Counted from the first letter of the stretch, positions 27,039 through 35,130 are shown. The stretch: 64,000 nt of DNA from Solirubrobacter pauli (GCF_003633755.1 NZ_RBIL01000003.1:62001-126000), one strand, 5' to 3'. The notes: generated by a model not told the origin, from the letters alone. Numbers and translations: made by a program.

Positions 27039-29755
27039 CCGCGCTGGCCCTCGCAGAACGCGCGCTGACGCTCGTCCAGAACGACGTCGAAGCGGCGGAC
27101 CGAGACGCGGCGCAGGCCCTCGAGCTTGCGCGCGAGCTGGAAGACCACGAAGCCGCGGCGGTCGCCGAGCGCGCCCGTGGGCTCATCCTCGTCGAACGCG
27201 GCGCCTCCGACGAGGCCGTGAAGGTGCTGCGCGGCGCCGTTCGCCTCGCCACGACGGCGGGCTTGCCCGTGCGCGCCGCCCAGGCGCGCTTCAGCCTCGC
27301 GTGGGCGCTCGCGTTGTGCGGGCGCGGCCGGGACGGGCTGCACGAGCTCGACCTCGCCCGCCCCGACCTCGACGGGCTGGACCTCGCGCGCGTGGAGATG
27401 CAGCACGGGATGGTGCTGCACAAGCTCGACCAGCACGCGACCGCGCTCGAGCACTACCGGCGCGCGCTCGTCGGCTTCCGCCGCCACGCGGACCGCCAGT
27501 GGGAGGCGCGCGTGCTCTGCAACCGCGGCATCCTGCACGCCGAGCGCGGCGCCTTCGCGATGGCCCGCGCCGACTTCACGCGCTCGGAGGCGCTCGAGCG
27601 CGAGGACGGCAACCTCCTCGGCGCCGCGCACATGGTCCAGAACCTCGGCTGGCTGGCGTCGATCGAGGGCCATGCGCCGGCCGCGTTCGCCGCCTATGAC
27701 CGCGCCGAGACCGCGATCCGCGCCGCCGGCGGGACGCTCACCGTGCTGGCGCTGGATCGGATCGCGTTGCTGCGGTCCGTCGCCCTGCACGACGAGGCGC
27801 GCGGCGTCGCGGAGCGCACGATCGCCGACCTCCAGCGCGGCGGCATGAGCGCGTACCGCGCGGAGGCCGCGCTCGAGCTGGCGGAGATCGCGCTGCGCCA
27901 GGGCGACCCGGCCGCCGCGCTCGCGCACGCCCGGCGCGCCCGTGACGCCTTCCGGCGCCAGGAGCGCCCACGCTGGAGCCTGCTGGCCGAGCTCGCGATC
28001 GTACGCGCCGCGCACGCGTCCGGCCAGCGCACGCGCGAGCAGCTCGCACGTGTCGAGACCGTGGCCGCGGCACTCGAGGCGGACGGCTGGCGCACGCTGG
28101 CCGTCGAGGCGCGCGTGGTGCACGCGGAGCTCGCGATCGCGCTCGGCGAGACCGGCACGGCCCGTGCGGTCGTGGCCAGGACCACGGGCGCGCGTGACCG
28201 CGGCGCCCCCGGCGGGCGGATCGCGGCGTGGCACGCCGAAGCGCTGCTGCGCGTGCACGAGGGACGTCCCGCGGCGGCTTCCCGGGCCGTGAACGCCGGC
28301 CTCAACGTGCTCGAGCAGCACCGCGCCGTGCTGGGCGCGACCGAGCTGCGCGCCCGGGCGGGCGTGCACGGCGAAGGGCTGGCGCGCATCGGCGTCCGCC
28401 TGGCCCTGGACCGCGGCGACGCCCGCGCGGTGCTCGCCGCGGCCGAGCGCCACCGGACGCAGGCGCTGCAGCTCCCGCCGGTGCGGCCGCCGGTCGACCC
28501 CGTCCTGGCCGGACTGCTCGGCGAGCTGCGCCACAGCGCGATGCGCCTCGACGAGGCGCGCCTGGAGGGCGAGGACACACGCGCGGCGGCGGCGCAGCTC
28601 GCGCGGCTCGAGCGCTCGATCGTCCAGCGCGCGCGCCACGCCGGCGCATGGGAAGCGCCGGACGCGTTCTCCGCCGCGGGGCTGGCCCCCGTGCTCGGCG
28701 AGCGGGCGCTGCTGGAGCTCGTCGAGGCCGACGGCCACCTGTACGCGGTCACGCTCGCCCGCGGCCGCGCGCGCCTGCACGCGGTCGGCACGCTCGCGGA
28801 GGCCCAGCAGCAGCTCGAGAGCCTGCGCTTCGCGCTGTTACGCCTCGTCGCCGGCCACGGCACCGCCCGCGGACGAGCGGCTTACGCAACGATGCGCGAC
28901 GCCGCCGCGGCGAGCCTCGAGGCGCAGCTCGCGCCGGCGCTCGCCGCCACGCGCGGGTTGCCGCTCGTGCTCGTGCCCACGCGGTCACTGCACACCTTGC
29001 CCTGGGCGGCGCTGCCGACGCTGCGCGAGCGGCCGTTCTCCGTCGCGCCGTCGGCGGCGCTGTGGCAGCGAGCGGCGACGAGCGCCCGCGCCGCGGGCGC
29101 CTCCGCGCCCGCAATCGCCGTGCCTGCAGCCGCCCCCGCGCCCGCAACCGCCGCTCCCGCGCCGGCCGCGGCCGCCCCGGCGCCCACCCCCGCGCACGCC
29201 GTCCCCGCGGTCGCCTCTCCCCTCGGCGGCACCCTCGCCGTCGCCGGCCCGGATCTCGCCTTGGCGCGGGAGGAGGTCGAGGCGGTCGCCGAGGCCGTGG
29301 GCGGCGCGACGATGCTCACGGGCGAGGCGGCGAGCGCCGCCGCGACGCTCGCCGCGCTCGACGGGTGCGCGCACGCCCACATCGCCGCGCACGGCACGTT
29401 CCGCGCGGACAACCCGCTGTTCTCGTCGCTGCAGCTGGCGGACGGCCCGCTGACCGTGTTCGACCTCGAGACGCTCAAGGACGCGCCACGGCGGATGGTC
29501 CTGTTCGCGTGCGACGCGGGCATCGCCGACGTGCAGCCGGGCGACGAGCTGATGGGCCTGACCGCCGCGCTGCTCGGGCTCGGCACCGCGACCGTGGTCG
29601 CCAGCGTCCTTCCGCTTCCGGATGCGGTGAGCGCGGCGCTCGCGCCGCAGCTCGCCCGCCGGCTGGCCGCGGGCGAGCCCGCCGACGCCGCGCTCGCCGC
29701 GCTGCGCGCCGACGAGCCGGGCGCGGTCGGGCTCGTGTGCTTCGGCGCCGGCTGA
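27035..29755 (+). CDS. TPR-CHAT caspase-like protease
   Basis: This is a clan CD cysteine protease of about 906 residues. About 550 residues of helical TPR-like repeats are followed by a C-terminal CHAT domain. The catalytic pair is intact: His in HIAAHGTF (about residue 786) and Cys in LFACDAG (about 826). An Ala/Pro-rich insert of about 40 residues (about 688-730) lies inside the CHAT region. TPR helices continue upstream of the first ordinary start codon (GTG 27218). The frame is open back to the previous gene with no ATG, GTG or TTG, so the likely start is CTG 27035, overlapping the upstream TGA as CTGA. If CTG is not used, translation would begin at 27218 and lose about 61 helical residues. 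Known TPR-CHAT proteases are activated by a sensor and cleave a neighbouring protein. Confidence 0.85.
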   Translation: MTALALAERALTLVQNDVEAADRDAAQALELARELEDHEAAAVAERARGLILVERGASDEAVKVLRGAVRLATTAGLPVRAAQARFSLAWALALCGRGRDGLHELDLARPDLDGLDLARVEMQHGMVLHKLDQHATALEHYRRALVGFRRHADRQWEARVLCNRGILHAERGAFAMARADFTRSEALEREDGNLLGAAHMVQNLGWLASIEGHAPAAFAAYDRAETAIRAAGGTLTVLALDRIALLRSVALHDEARGVAERTIADLQRGGMSAYRAEAALELAEIALRQGDPAAALAHARRARDAFRRQERPRWSLLAELAIVRAAHASGQRTREQLARVETVAAALEADGWRTLAVEARVVHAELAIALGETGTARAVVARTTGARDRGAPGGRIAAWHAEALLRVHEGRPAAASRAVNAGLNVLEQHRAVLGATELRARAGVHGEGLARIGVRLALDRGDARAVLAAAERHRTQALQLPPVRPPVDPVLAGLLGELRHSAMRLDEARLEGEDTRAAAAQLARLERSIVQRARHAGAWEAPDAFSAAGLAPVLGERALLELVEADGHLYAVTLARGRARLHAVGTLAEAQQQLESLRFALLRLVAGHGTARGRAAYATMRDAAAASLEAQLAPALAATRGLPLVLVPTRSLHTLPWAALPTLRERPFSVAPSAALWQRAATSARAAGASAPAIAVPAAAPAPATAAPAPAAAAPAPTPAHAVPAVASPLGGTLAVAGPDLALAREEVEAVAEAVGGATMLTGEAASAAATLAALDGCAHAHIAAHGTFRADNPLFSSLQLADGPLTVFDLETLKDAPRRMVLFACDAGIADVQPGDELMGLTAALLGLGTATVVASVLPLPDAVSAALAPQLARRLAAGEPADAALAALRADEPGAVGLVCFGAG

Positions 29756-29763
29756 CCGCGCGC

Positions 29764-30354
29764 TCAGAACACGCGGCTGAGGACGGACGTCAACGCCACC
29801 TCGCCGGCGATCCCCAGCGGCACCGTCAACCCGAGCCAGCGCAACCCATCCAGGCGTCCGCGGCCGGCCACGAGCGCGAGCGTCGCGCCGATCGCGATCC
29901 ACAGGACGCCGGCGACGTAGCGCCGCTCCTGGAGCAGGAACGCGTACGCGCCCTCGGCGACGAAGACGCCCGCGAGCACGGCGACGCCGAGCTCCCTCCG
30001 CCCCGGCTCACCCACGCGCCAGAGCCGGCCCGCCGCGCCGAACACCGGCCCGCCGACGACCGCGCACGCCGTCCAGAACACCACGAGCGACGCCGTGGTG
30101 CCGATGTCCTGCAGGACGTTGACCGCGTAGTAGCCGGCCAGCTGGAACGCGCACGTGACGGCTCCCGCCACCGCGGCCTGGCCCCGTCCGGCCGCCACGG
30201 CGCCGACGAGGAACGGCGCGAGCAGCCAGGTGCTGATCGAGTTCGGGAACGCTTCCAGCGTCCGGTCGAGCTGGGCCTGGCCGAACGCGCCGAGCGCGCC
30301 GAAGGTCAGGCCGAGGGCGACCGCGGCGAGCGGCGCGGAGAGGCGTCCGGACAT
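29764..30354 (-). CDS. DUF6518-like six-TM membrane protein
   Basis: This is a 196-residue integral membrane protein with about six hydrophobic segments and few charged residues. The pattern RTLEAFPNSISTWLLAPFLVGA after the first helix resembles a family annotated DUF6518 in actinobacteria; I am moderately sure of that name and no function is known. It ends 8 bp from the convergent CHAT gene and may be unrelated to it. Alternatives are any small polytopic protein of unknown role. Confidence 0.65.
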   Translation of the reverse strand: MSGRLSAPLAAVALGLTFGALGAFGQAQLDRTLEAFPNSISTWLLAPFLVGAVAAGRGQAAVAGAVTCAFQLAGYYAVNVLQDIGTTASLVVFWTACAVVGGPVFGAAGRLWRVGEPGRRELGVAVLAGVFVAEGAYAFLLQERRYVAGVLWIAIGATLALVAGRGRLDGLRWLGLTVPLGIAGEVALTSVLSRVF

Positions 30355-30430
30355 GGGGCGCGGAGCGTACGCACGCGCCGTGCGGGTCCGGTCAGAACTC
30401 GGTGCAGATCTCGTGCAAGCGGGCCCGCGG

Positions 30431-30511
30431 CTACTTGTTCATGAACGCGCTGCCGGCCAGGAAGCTGATGATCACGGCGAACAGGCAGATGGCGACGAGG
30501 GTCGAGTTCAT
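30431..30511 (-). CDS. Very small membrane peptide downstream of the oxidoreductase
   Basis: This is a 26-residue open frame on the reverse strand (MNSTLVAICLFAVIISFLAG, then SAFMNK). It consists of one membrane helix with a polar start and a basic end. It begins 28 bp after the stop of the quinone-oxidoreductase-like gene in the same direction. The ribosome site is weak. The clean hydrophobic-helix composition argues for a real small membrane protein, but a frame this short can occur by chance. Confidence 0.45.
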   Translation of the reverse strand: MNSTLVAICLFAVIISFLAGSAFMNK

Positions 30512-30539
30512 GCAGGCAGCGTACCGTCGCCACCCGCCG

Positions 30540-31508
30540 TCACGTCACGACGACGAGCTTCCCGGCCGCTTCGTCGGCTTCCATCGCGCGGTGCGCCTCG
30601 ACGATCTCGTCGAGCGGATACGCACGGACGCCCGGGAGCGTGAGCCGGCCGCGCTCGAGGTCGTCGAGGAAGGACTGCAGGACCGCCGGCGGGAGGTCCG
30701 CGGCGTCGCCGCTGTAGACCGTGAGCCGCACGCCCGTCGGGATGTAGTCCATCGGGTACCAGTCGGGAACGGTCCAGACCGCGCTGAGCATCCCGGTGAA
30801 GCAGACGGTTCCGCCGACGCGGGTGGCGAGCAACGTGTCGCGCATCGCGTCGGTGCCGACGAGCTCGAGCGCGAGGTCGACCCCGCCCGGCACGAGCCGC
30901 CAGACCGCCTCGGCGACCTCGCCGCCGTCCACCAGCGGATGGTCGACACCCGCGCGGCGCAGCACGTCGAAGCGCTCCTCGCGCCGGGTCGTGGCGAGCA
31001 CCGTGAGCCCGCGGTCCTTGGCCAGCAGCGCCGCCGCCTGCCCGACCGAGGACGTGCCGCCGCGGATCAGCAGCGTCTGACCGGGCTGCGCGTCGAGGGC
31101 GACCGTGAGCGACCCGTACGCGGTCTGGAGCATCTCCGGCACCGCGCCGATCGTCGCCCAGTCCAGGCCGGACTCGAACGGGATCACCTGCGTGGCCGGG
31201 ACGCACGTGTACTCGGCGTAGCCGCCGTCGAACGCGCGGCCCATCCCGCCCATCATCGCCGCGACCTGCTGCCCTTCGCGGAACTCCCCGCCGGGCGCGG
31301 ACGCCACGACGCCGACGGCCTCGATGCCGAGCACGCGCGGGAACTCCACCCCGGGCGAGTGGCCGAGCCGCGTGAACAGCTCCGACCGGTTCAGGCCGAA
31401 CGCCCTGACGTCGATCAGGACCCAGCCCGGCTCCGGCTGCGGGACCGGCAGGTGACGCAGCTGCAGCGCCTCGGGCGGCCCGGGCGCGTCGAGGACGACG
31501 GCGCGCAT
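30540..31508 (-). CDS. Zinc-free quinone-oxidoreductase-like MDR dehydrogenase
   Basis: This is a 322-residue NADPH-dependent reductase of the quinone oxidoreductase branch of the MDR family. The N-terminus (RAVVLDAPGPPEALQLRHLPVP) and the catalytic fold motif FGLNRSELFTRLG are typical. The nucleotide motif RGGTSSVGQAAALLAK replaces the usual AAAGGVG phrase. No zinc-binding Cys cluster is present. ATG 31508 overlaps the stop of a 41-residue gene by ATGA; GTG 31511 is one codon upstream. The operon with a DsbA-family protein suggests redox detoxification. Confidence 0.85.
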   Translation of the reverse strand: MRAVVLDAPGPPEALQLRHLPVPQPEPGWVLIDVRAFGLNRSELFTRLGHSPGVEFPRVLGIEAVGVVASAPGGEFREGQQVAAMMGGMGRAFDGGYAEYTCVPATQVIPFESGLDWATIGAVPEMLQTAYGSLTVALDAQPGQTLLIRGGTSSVGQAAALLAKDRGLTVLATTRREERFDVLRRAGVDHPLVDGGEVAEAVWRLVPGGVDLALELVGTDAMRDTLLATRVGGTVCFTGMLSAVWTVPDWYPMDYIPTGVRLTVYSGDAADLPPAVLQSFLDDLERGRLTLPGVRAYPLDEIVEAHRAMEADEAAGKLVVVT

Positions 31509-31633
31509 CACTCCTCGTCGGCGTCCGGCTCCGCCGGCGGCCGCTCGGCCGGCTGCGCGGCGACCGGCACCGCGCAGACGTCACCCTCGCAGCTCGCCGC
31601 CGACGGGTCGCCGAGCATCTCGAAGGCGCTCAC
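31508..31633 (-). CDS. Small Cys-pair protein between DsbA-like and oxidoreductase genes
   Basis: This is a 41-residue frame starting at GTG 31633 inside the stop of the DsbA-like gene (GTGA) and ending inside the start of the oxidoreductase (ATGA). It reads SAFEMLGDPSAASCEGDVCA followed by a Pro/Ala/Glu-rich acidic tail ending in DADEE. The CEGDVC pair could be redox active or bind metal. Perfect coupling on both sides is strong evidence that it is translated. I know no function for it. Confidence 0.6.
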   Translation of the reverse strand: MSAFEMLGDPSAASCEGDVCAVPVAAQPAERPPAEPDADEE

Positions 31634-32280
31634 GACGCCACCCCGGCGCGCTCGTCCTGGACCTGCTTGAGGGCGGCCGCGAACGTCTCCGGCGCCTGCG
31701 CGCCCGACACGCCGTACTTGCCGTCGATCACGAAGAACGGGACGCCGCGGATGCCGTAGCGCATCGCCTGCTCCTGGTCGGCGCGGACGGCGTCCACGTA
31801 CTCGTTCGCCTCCAGCGCGCGCAGCGCGTCCTCGCGGTCCAGCCCGACCTCGGCGGCCAGGTCGGCGAGATCCTCGGCGCGACCCACGTGCCGGCCCTCG
31901 ACGAAGTACGCGCTCAGCAGCCGCTCCTTGAGCTCGACCTGCTTGCCGTGCGCCTTCGCGTAGTGCAGGAGCTGGTGCGCCTTGACGGTGTTGGTGTGCT
32001 GCAGCGCGTCGAAGTCGTAGTCGAGGCCGACCTCGGCCGCGATGCCCTTGACCTGCGCGAGCATCGGCTCGACCTGCGCGGCGGGCATGCCCTTGTGCGC
32101 GACCAGGAAGTCGATCTCGGAGCCCTCGAAGTCCACCGGCGTGTCCGGAGCGAGCTCGAACGAGTGGTATTCGACCTCGACGTCGAAGCCCTCGGCCCCC
32201 GTCTCGAACTTGCGCTTGCCGATGAAGCACCACGGGCAGGCGATGTCGGACCACACGTCGACCTTGATCACGTCACTCAT
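31630..32280 (-). CDS. DsbA-family thiol oxidoreductase (FrnE-like)
   Basis: This is a 216-residue cytoplasmic thioredoxin-fold protein with active site CPWC (SDIACPWCFIGKRKFE, about residues 15-18), a helical insert, and the cis-Pro loop GIRGVPFFVIDGKYG. This arrangement matches FrnE/DsbA-like oxidoreductases rather than exported DsbA, as there is no signal peptide. It starts the dsbA-like / small protein / oxidoreductase operon. A role in disulfide reduction or isomerisation of a small-molecule substrate under oxidative stress is an inference. Confidence 0.9.
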   Translation of the reverse strand: MSDVIKVDVWSDIACPWCFIGKRKFETGAEGFDVEVEYHSFELAPDTPVDFEGSEIDFLVAHKGMPAAQVEPMLAQVKGIAAEVGLDYDFDALQHTNTVKAHQLLHYAKAHGKQVELKERLLSAYFVEGRHVGRAEDLADLAAEVGLDREDALRALEANEYVDAVRADQEQAMRYGIRGVPFFVIDGKYGVSGAQAPETFAAALKQVQDERAGVAS

Positions 32281-32317
32281 ACTTCAGAAAGTATAGTGCC
32301 GCTCGACGCGGGTGCGA

Positions 32318-32959
32318 TCAGCGCTTGTGGCGGCTCATGACGGCCAGGAACTGGTCGGTCTCGAGCGGCGGCACCGTCATCGGCGTGGGCGTCCGCTCGC
32401 GGGCGAGGCCGTCGACCAGCAGCGTCAGCGTGCGCTCGTAGTACTCGGGCGAGACGTCGCGCGTGATGTCGGCGATCGCGCTGACGGCCTGGTGGATCAT
32501 CGGGATGTCGAAGGCGCCCACGTCCTCGCGCAGGGCGCCCGCCGCCTTCGCCCGTTCGAGCAGCGCGCCGGCGAGCGGCTGGATGATCGAGCGGAACTCG
32601 GCCACCTTCTCGCGCCCGCGGTCGCTGGAGAGCACGACGTCCTTGAGGCCCCGGTCCGTGGCGTGCATCCGCGCCACCGTCACCACGAAGTACTTGAACG
32701 CCTCCCACGGATCGTCGATCTCGTGCGCGTCGCGCGCGGCCTGGACCATGCGCTCGAACTTGGTCTCGAAGACGGCCTCGACGAGCGACTCGCGGTCCGG
32801 GAAGCGCCGGTAGAAGGTGCCGATCCCGACGCCCGCGGCCGCGGCGATGTCCTCCACCGCGACGTCGACGCCGCGCTCGGCGAACAGCGTCTTCGCCGCC
32901 TCGACGATGCGCTGGCGGTTGCGCTCGGCATCAGCGCGAAGGGGGCGGGCGGCGGTCAT
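32318..32959 (-). CDS. TetR-family repressor, divergent from an MFS exporter
   Basis: This is a 213-residue TetR regulator. The N-terminal helix-turn-helix is RQRIVEAAKTLFAERG ... TFYRRFPDRESLVEAVFE (about 12-60), followed by a ligand-binding helical domain. ATG 32959 is used; the longer frame to 33067 would cross the control region and the MFS start. It is divergent from the MFS exporter at 33056, the classic arrangement for drug-inducible export. Two nested inverted repeats in the gap are candidate operators. A possible -10 (TATGCT on the reverse strand) lies about 11 bases before the ATG. Confidence 0.9.
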   Translation of the reverse strand: MTAARPLRADAERNRQRIVEAAKTLFAERGVDVAVEDIAAAAGVGIGTFYRRFPDRESLVEAVFETKFERMVQAARDAHEIDDPWEAFKYFVVTVARMHATDRGLKDVVLSSDRGREKVAEFRSIIQPLAGALLERAKAAGALREDVGAFDIPMIHQAVSAIADITRDVSPEYYERTLTLLVDGLARERTPTPMTVPPLETDQFLAVMSRHKR

Positions 32960-32979
32960 GTGAGAGACCCAGCATAGAC

Positions 32980-33045
32980 GAAGTGGAAGGAGACCCTCCA
33001 GTTCTGCTAGCTTGTGTCGATAACCGGAATACAAGCTTCCACTTC
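32980..33045. promoter_or_regulatory. Nested inverted repeats, candidate TetR operators
   Basis: GAAGTGGAAG at 32980-32989 is exactly complemented by CTTCCACTTC at 33036-33045. Inside it, AGCTTGT at 33009-33015 pairs with ACAAGCT at 33031-33037 across 15 bp. Both lie in the 96-bp tetR/MFS gap and would cover promoters of both genes. Confidence 0.55.
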
Positions 33046-33055
33046 CCCTCCCCAG

Positions 33056-34519
33056 ATGCCTCCTCACTCAGATCCCAATCACTCCCGCCGCTGGCTGATC
33101 CTCGGGATCATCGCCGTGGCGCAGCTGATGGTCGTCCTCGACGCGACCATCGTGAACATCGCCCTGCCGTCCGCGCAGCAGGACCTCGGCTTCTCCAACG
33201 ACGCGCGCCAGTGGATCGTCACCGCGTACGCGCTCGCGTTCGGCTCCCTGCTGCTGCTCGGCGGCCGCCTCGGCGACCTCTTCGGCCGCAAGTGGACCTT
33301 CATCGGCGGCCTGATCGGCTTCTCCGTCGCGTCCGCCGTCGGCGGTGCAGCCGACTCCTTCGGCGTGCTCGTCGGCGCCCGTGCCGCCCAGGGCGTGTTC
33401 GGCGCGCTCCTCGCCCCGTCCGCGCTCGCGCTGCTCGCGACGACGTTCACCGACCCCGCCGAGCGCGGCAAGGCGTTCGGCATCTTCGGCGCGATCGCCG
33501 GCACCGGCGCGGCGATCGGCCTGCTGCTCGGCGGCATCCTCACCGAGGTGCTCAGCTGGCGCTGGTGCCTGTACGTGAACCTCGTGATCGCGCTCCCCGC
33601 CGCGATCGCCGCGTTCCGCCTGCTGACGAACGTCGCCCACCCGGCCCGTCCGCGCATCGACGTGCCCGGCGCCGTGCTCGCGACGACCGGCCTGTTCGCG
33701 CTCGTCTACGGCTTCTCGAACTCCGAGACCCACTCGTGGGGCCACCCGGTCACGATCGTGATGCTCGTGGCGGCCGCTCTGCTGCTGACCGGCTTCTTCC
33801 TCGTCGAGCGCCGCGTCGCGCACCCGCTGCTCCCTCTGCGCGTCCTCGCCGACCGCACCCGTGGCGGCGCGTTCGCCGGCATCGGCATCGCGGGCATCGC
33901 GCTGTTCGCGCTGTTCCTCTTCCTCACGTACTACATGCAGACCACGCTCGACTTCTCGCCGATCCAGACCGGCCTCGGCTTCCTGCCGATGTCGGCGGCG
34001 ATCATCGTCACCGCGCAGCTCGTCAGCCAGCGCCTGCTGCCCAAGTTCGGCCCGCGCCCCCACATGTTCGTCGGCATGCTCCTCGGCGCGAGCGCGATGC
34101 TCATCCTCACGCAGCTGCACACCGACTCCAGCTACGCCACGCACGTCCTCCCCGCCCTGATCCTGATGGGCGTCGGCATGGGCAACATCTTCCCGCCCGC
34201 GTTCCAGTCGGCCACGTTCGGCGTCGACCGCGCCGACACCGGCGTCGCCTCCGCGATGGTCAACACCATGCAGCAGGTCGGCGGCTCGGTCGGCACGGCG
34301 CTGCTGAGCTCGATCTTCGCCAGCGCCGTCACCTCCTACGCGAACGGCCACGCCAAGACGCCGGCCCTCGCCGAGACGGCCACCGTCCACGGCTACACCG
34401 TCGCCTTCTGGGTCGCCGCGGGCGTGTTCGCCCTCGGGGCGCTCGTCGTCGGCGCGGTCATCCCGTCGATCAAGCTCGAGCCGGCCCACGGCGTGGCCGA
34501 GCCGGTCGCCGCCCACTAG
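33056..34519 (+). CDS. MFS multidrug exporter (DHA2 / 14-TM type)
   Basis: This is a 487-residue proton-coupled exporter with about 14 TM segments. Motif D-like LMVVLDATIVNIALPSAQQDLG lies in TM1, motif A GGRLGDLFGRKWTFIGG after TM2, and an antiporter motif C region GTGAAIGLLLGGIL in TM5, as in QacA/EmrB-type pumps. ATG 33056 is chosen over GTG 33014 because the latter lies inside the inverted repeats. It is likely repressed by the divergent TetR. A hairpin follows the stop. Confidence 0.9.
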   Translation: MPPHSDPNHSRRWLILGIIAVAQLMVVLDATIVNIALPSAQQDLGFSNDARQWIVTAYALAFGSLLLLGGRLGDLFGRKWTFIGGLIGFSVASAVGGAADSFGVLVGARAAQGVFGALLAPSALALLATTFTDPAERGKAFGIFGAIAGTGAAIGLLLGGILTEVLSWRWCLYVNLVIALPAAIAAFRLLTNVAHPARPRIDVPGAVLATTGLFALVYGFSNSETHSWGHPVTIVMLVAAALLLTGFFLVERRVAHPLLPLRVLADRTRGGAFAGIGIAGIALFALFLFLTYYMQTTLDFSPIQTGLGFLPMSAAIIVTAQLVSQRLLPKFGPRPHMFVGMLLGASAMLILTQLHTDSSYATHVLPALILMGVGMGNIFPPAFQSATFGVDRADTGVASAMVNTMQQVGGSVGTALLSSIFASAVTSYANGHAKTPALAETATVHGYTVAFWVAAGVFALGALVVGAVIPSIKLEPAHGVAEPVAAH

Positions 34520-34535
34520 CCCGTTCCGCTCGTGG

Positions 34536-34558
34536 TCGCCCCGGGTTCGCCGGGGCGA
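34536..34558 (+). terminator. Hairpin after the MFS gene
   Basis: TCGCCCCGG and its complement CCGGGGCGA flank a 5-base loop, beginning 17 bp after the MFS stop. There is no T-run, so intrinsic termination is likely but not certain. Confidence 0.5.
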
Positions 34559-34578
34559 TCCTGCGGTCGCCGCGGCAG

Positions 34579-34591
34579 TACGCTCAGTCCA
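34579..34591 (+). promoter_or_regulatory. Predicted -10 box for a leaderless transcript
   Basis: TACGCT at 34579-34584 lies six bases before ATG 34591, the same geometry as the other leaderless candidates in this window. Confidence 0.45.
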
Positions 34592-34785
34592 TGGCCGACA
34601 TCAAGCGGATCGAGCGCGGGTGGATCTACATCGACGGCCGGCGCGGGGACGATGGCAGGCTGGTGTTCGGCACCGGGGACGAGCTGCGGCTCAACCCGGT
34701 CGAAGCGCTGCAGGAACGGGACCAGGTCCCCGTCAGCGCGGCGCTGAAGGCGTCGGTGCAGCGGCTCGTCTTCTGGCGACGCTGA
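34591..34785 (+). CDS. Small basic protein of unknown function
   Basis: This is a 64-residue soluble protein (MADIKRIERGWIYIDGRRGD ... LQERDQVPVSAALKASVQRL ... WRR). It looks like a short beta-hairpin followed by a helix. I do not recognise it. The start is supported by a -10 box six bases upstream; the much longer frame back to 32983 is a shadow of the MFS gene. It lies between the MFS terminator and a small membrane gene. Confidence 0.5.
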   Translation: MADIKRIERGWIYIDGRRGDDGRLVFGTGDELRLNPVEALQERDQVPVSAALKASVQRLVFWRR

Positions 34786-34800
34786 AGGCTCAATCAGGTC

Positions 34801-35130
34801 ATGCTCGGCGCACTTCGGCGCGTACCGGCCACCGCGGCCGTCGCCCTGTTCTACCTCGTCCTCATCGTGGCGAGCCTGGCCCTGCAGGACGGCGCGGTCG
34901 AGGTCGTCGGCGTCGGCACGCTGCTGCTCTTGCTGGCCTATTGCTGCCTGCGTCGGAGCCGGCGCGTCGAGGTGTTCCTGTGCGCCGCCGCCCCCGGGGG
35001 ATTCGGGACGCTCCTGCACGACGTCACCGGCGCCTCACCGAAGTGGGGTCTCGTGCTCGTCCCGATCATGTTCGGGCAGCTCGTGGCCATCGACCGGGCC
35101 GATCGTCGCGAACGACAGCCGACGCCCTGA
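34801..35130 (+). CDS. Small membrane protein
   Basis: This is a 109-residue protein with about three hydrophobic segments (ATAAVALFYLVLIVASLAL; VVGVGTLLLLLAYCCL; WGLVLVPIMFGQLVAI) and a basic loop (RRSRRVE). It starts 15 bp after the preceding small gene and may share its transcript. No family is recognised. Confidence 0.5.
   Translation: MLGALRRVPATAAVALFYLVLIVASLALQDGAVEVVGVGTLLLLLAYCCLRRSRRVEVFLCAAAPGGFGTLLHDVTGASPKWGLVLVPIMFGQLVAIDRADRRERQPTP

Noticed and set aside
26604-29755. Programmed frameshift fusing the 144-residue protein to the CHAT protease
   Set aside because: There is no slippery heptamer near 27036, and CTGA coupling explains the junction more simply. It remains testable by mass spectrometry.
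30392-30433. Stop-codon readthrough of the 26-residue peptide
   Set aside because: The frame after TAG continues for only 12 codons to the next stop; there is no signal for readthrough and the extension has no clear character.
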